A stretch of 7,150 nt of DNA from contig PMYF01000699.1 in the NCBI GenBank assembly GCA_003171295.1, positions 1 to 7,150 on the forward strand, written 5' to 3'. The position numbers and the translations under genes were made by a program. This stretch comes from Acidobacteriota bacterium (GTDB taxonomy: Bacteria; Acidobacteriota; Terriglobia; UBA7540). A model generated the notes under the pieces. That model saw only the letters and a list, made by a program, of their open reading frames with translations. It did no database searches and was not told where the DNA came from. Shown here piece after piece: positions 5,505 through 7,150 of this stretch. How positions within the stretch are numbered: the stretch's first letter is position 1; every line of letters starts with the position of its first letter.

Positions 5505-7136
5505 CTACGCGGAGCTTTCGACGGAGGCGGCATCCTGCCAGAGGATCTCGTAGAGCTCCACGGGCGTCTGCTTGCCTTTCACCAGGATGGGTTCCAGGCG
5601 CTGTGCCGGCACCCCGCCGTTCAGTAGCGAGTAAGTAGATTCGGAGATGAGGATCTGTCCTCCGGCCGCATTCGCGCATAGGCGTGAGGCCAGGTTGACG
5701 GCATCTCCGATGACCGTGTAGTCCATGCGTTTGGCGGAACCGATGTTTCCCGCCGTCACCGCGCCCGTATTCACCCCCACCCCCATCCGGAGGGGTTGCT
5801 GGCCACGGTTTTCCCAATCGCGATTGAGGTGTACCAGGGCCCGCTGCATCTCGATGGCGGTCTTGGCGGCGCGCAGCGCGTCGTCAGGCTTGGGAAGCGG
5901 TGCTCCATACACAGCCATGATCCCGTCTCCCAGATATTTGTCCAGCGTGCCTCCACTATCGAAGATGAGGTCCGTCATCTCCGAGAAGAATTCGTTCAGC
6001 AGTTCCACGACGGCTTGAGGCTCCATGTGCTCCGACATGCGGGTGAAGCCGCGAATGTCTGAAAACAGGATCGTGGCGGTCTGATTTTCACCCCCCAGGT
6101 GAATTTCGCCGGGGTTGGCGAGAATCTTCTCAACGATGGCGGCATTGAGAAAGCGTTCCAGCGCCTGGCGCTCCACGACGCGGCGGGCCAGTTCTTCATG
6201 GGATCGGGCGTTGTCAAAGCTGATGGCCGCCTCGGCCGCGACCACGGAAAAAATGTCGAGTTCTTCCCTGGAGAAGGCGTAGGGTTTGCTCAGGCAATCG
6301 ACATAAAAGAGCCCGAAGACACGGTCTTTGTAGATGAGCGGAGCACACATCGCGGAGCGGATGCCTGAGATGCGCAGGCTCTGGCTGGAGGAAAAGCGTT
6401 CGTCGCTGCCCACATCATGGATCAGCAGCGGGACATGGTCGGTCATGACGCGGTCGATCACGGTGGTGGAGAGGGCCACGTCGCGCGCGGCAGCTTTCAG
6501 ACTCTCATCTTTGTAAAGGAGGACGGCGGGCTTGAATCCCTTTTTATCGTCGCGGAGCATGACGAAGCCCCGTTCCACGTTGTCCATCTGAAACACCAGT
6601 TCCATGACCCGGTGCATGACCTCTTCGGGTGTAAACAGGGAGGACAGCGTCTTGCCGACCGTCAGGAGCAGCTTCAGGAGTTTGTTTTCCTGCTCCAGGA
6701 GCCTCAGCCGGTCTGGGATGGCAGCCGGACCCGGGGGCGCCAGGGGTGAGGAGATCCGCAAAGCCGTGCTCAGGTCTTCCACGCGGACCAGGCCGTCGAC
6801 ATCCGTCACGGCGCCGCGCCCGGCCTCAATGTGCAGATCGTGCGAGCGCGCCGTTTCGAACTTGATATTGTAACTGCCGACCGCGATGTGGTCCTGGTCG
6901 GAGAGGCTGTACTCCTGAATCTGCGAGCCGTTCACGAAGGTTCCATTCAGGCTGCCGAGATCTTTCAGAAGCGTGATGTCGCCGGGAAGCACCGTGATGC
7001 GCGCGTGGTGCCGGGAGACGCTGGCATGGTCCAGGACCAGATCGTTGGGTTCCGTCCTTCCCACAGTGACCGTGGGGCTGGAAATTTCGAAGATCTGGGT
7101 TCGGTCGGAGGGATCGGTAATGACAAGTCGGGCCAT
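5505..7136 (-). CDS. FHA-GAF-class III adenylate cyclase
   Basis: This 543-residue cytoplasmic enzyme is predicted to make cAMP from ATP. An N-terminal FHA domain (about 1-95) has G26-R27, S41-x-x-H44 and the DLGSLNGTFVNG motif at 59-70. A linker and short helix (about 140-160) lead into a GAF domain (about 165-310), then a helical connector (about 308-340), then a class III cyclase domain (about 352-535). Catalytic residues are complete: metal-binding D360 (LFSDIRGFT) and D404 (YLGDGIMAVYG), K400 and T474 for base recognition, N481 and R485 for the transition state. The Lys/Thr pair is that of CyaC-type adenylate cyclases, not guanylate cyclases. The GAF domain lacks a full NKxnFx3DE motif, so its ligand is unclear. 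The FHA domain suggests control by a phosphothreonine partner. It is the first gene of the minus-strand group inside the window. No strong ribosome site is visible before the ATG, and its promoter would lie beyond the window edge. Confidence 0.93.
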   Translation of the reverse strand: MARLVITDPSDRTQIFEISSPTVTVGRTEPNDLVLDHASVSRHHARITVLPGDITLLKDLGSLNGTFVNGSQIQEYSLSDQDHIAVGSYNIKFETARSHDLHIEAGRGAVTDVDGLVRVEDLSTALRISSPLAPPGPAAIPDRLRLLEQENKLLKLLLTVGKTLSSLFTPEEVMHRVMELVFQMDNVERGFVMLRDDKKGFKPAVLLYKDESLKAAARDVALSTTVIDRVMTDHVPLLIHDVGSDERFSSSQSLRISGIRSAMCAPLIYKDRVFGLFYVDCLSKPYAFSREELDIFSVVAAEAAISFDNARSHEELARRVVERQALERFLNAAIVEKILANPGEIHLGGENQTATILFSDIRGFTRMSEHMEPQAVVELLNEFFSEMTDLIFDSGGTLDKYLGDGIMAVYGAPLPKPDDALRAAKTAIEMQRALVHLNRDWENRGQQPLRMGVGVNTGAVTAGNIGSAKRMDYTVIGDAVNLASRLCANAAGGQILISESTYSLLNGGVPAQRLEPILVKGKQTPVELYEILWQDAASVESSA

Positions 7137-7150
7137 GAAGGGAGCCTGGT

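Noticed and set aside
5455..5817. Upstream extension of the pseudoprotease gene to an ATG at 5817
   Set aside because: It would overlap the cyclase's catalytic region by about 300 bases and put 121 low-quality residues before an obvious signal peptide that starts at 5454.

Overview
The window reads as ordinary chromosomal DNA from a GC-rich bacterium, with tightly packed genes. Three of the four minus-strand products belong to FHA, class III cyclase or CehA/McbA-type PHP families. These are common in signalling-rich environmental bacteria such as Acidobacteriota or Myxococcota. That taxonomic guess rests on protein style only, and no rRNA, tRNA or marker gene is present to settle it. I see no mobile element, CRISPR array or RNA gene.

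Left part, plus strand (1-683): the C-terminal end of a membrane protein that resembles the last part of an ABC-2 type transporter permease, followed 26 bases later by a small single-pass membrane protein with a coiled coil. The two look co-transcribed. They end tail-to-tail against the next group across a gap of about 40 bases.

Right part, minus strand (7136 down to 724): four genes in a row that look like one operon. In transcription order they are: (1) an FHA-GAF-class III cyclase, with residues that predict an adenylate cyclase; (2) an exported protein with a trypsin/HtrA-like domain that has lost its catalytic His and Ser; (3) an exported PHP-domain metallohydrolase of the CehA/McbA type, whose start overlaps the previous stop by ATGA; (4) a protein with two zinc ribbons, a Pro/Ala-rich repeat linker and two FHA domains. 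The gaps are 50, -4 and 34 bases.

Working together (inference): genes 1 and 4 carry three FHA domains, modules that bind phosphothreonine peptides, and gene 1 should make cAMP. Genes 2 and 3 are predicted to lie outside the cytoplasm. The locus therefore pairs a cytoplasmic phospho-threonine/cAMP signalling layer with two exported proteins, one apparently a pseudoprotease and one an intact metallohydrolase. No Ser/Thr kinase or phosphatase lies in the window. The most unusual feature is this combination, together with the degenerate protease domain.
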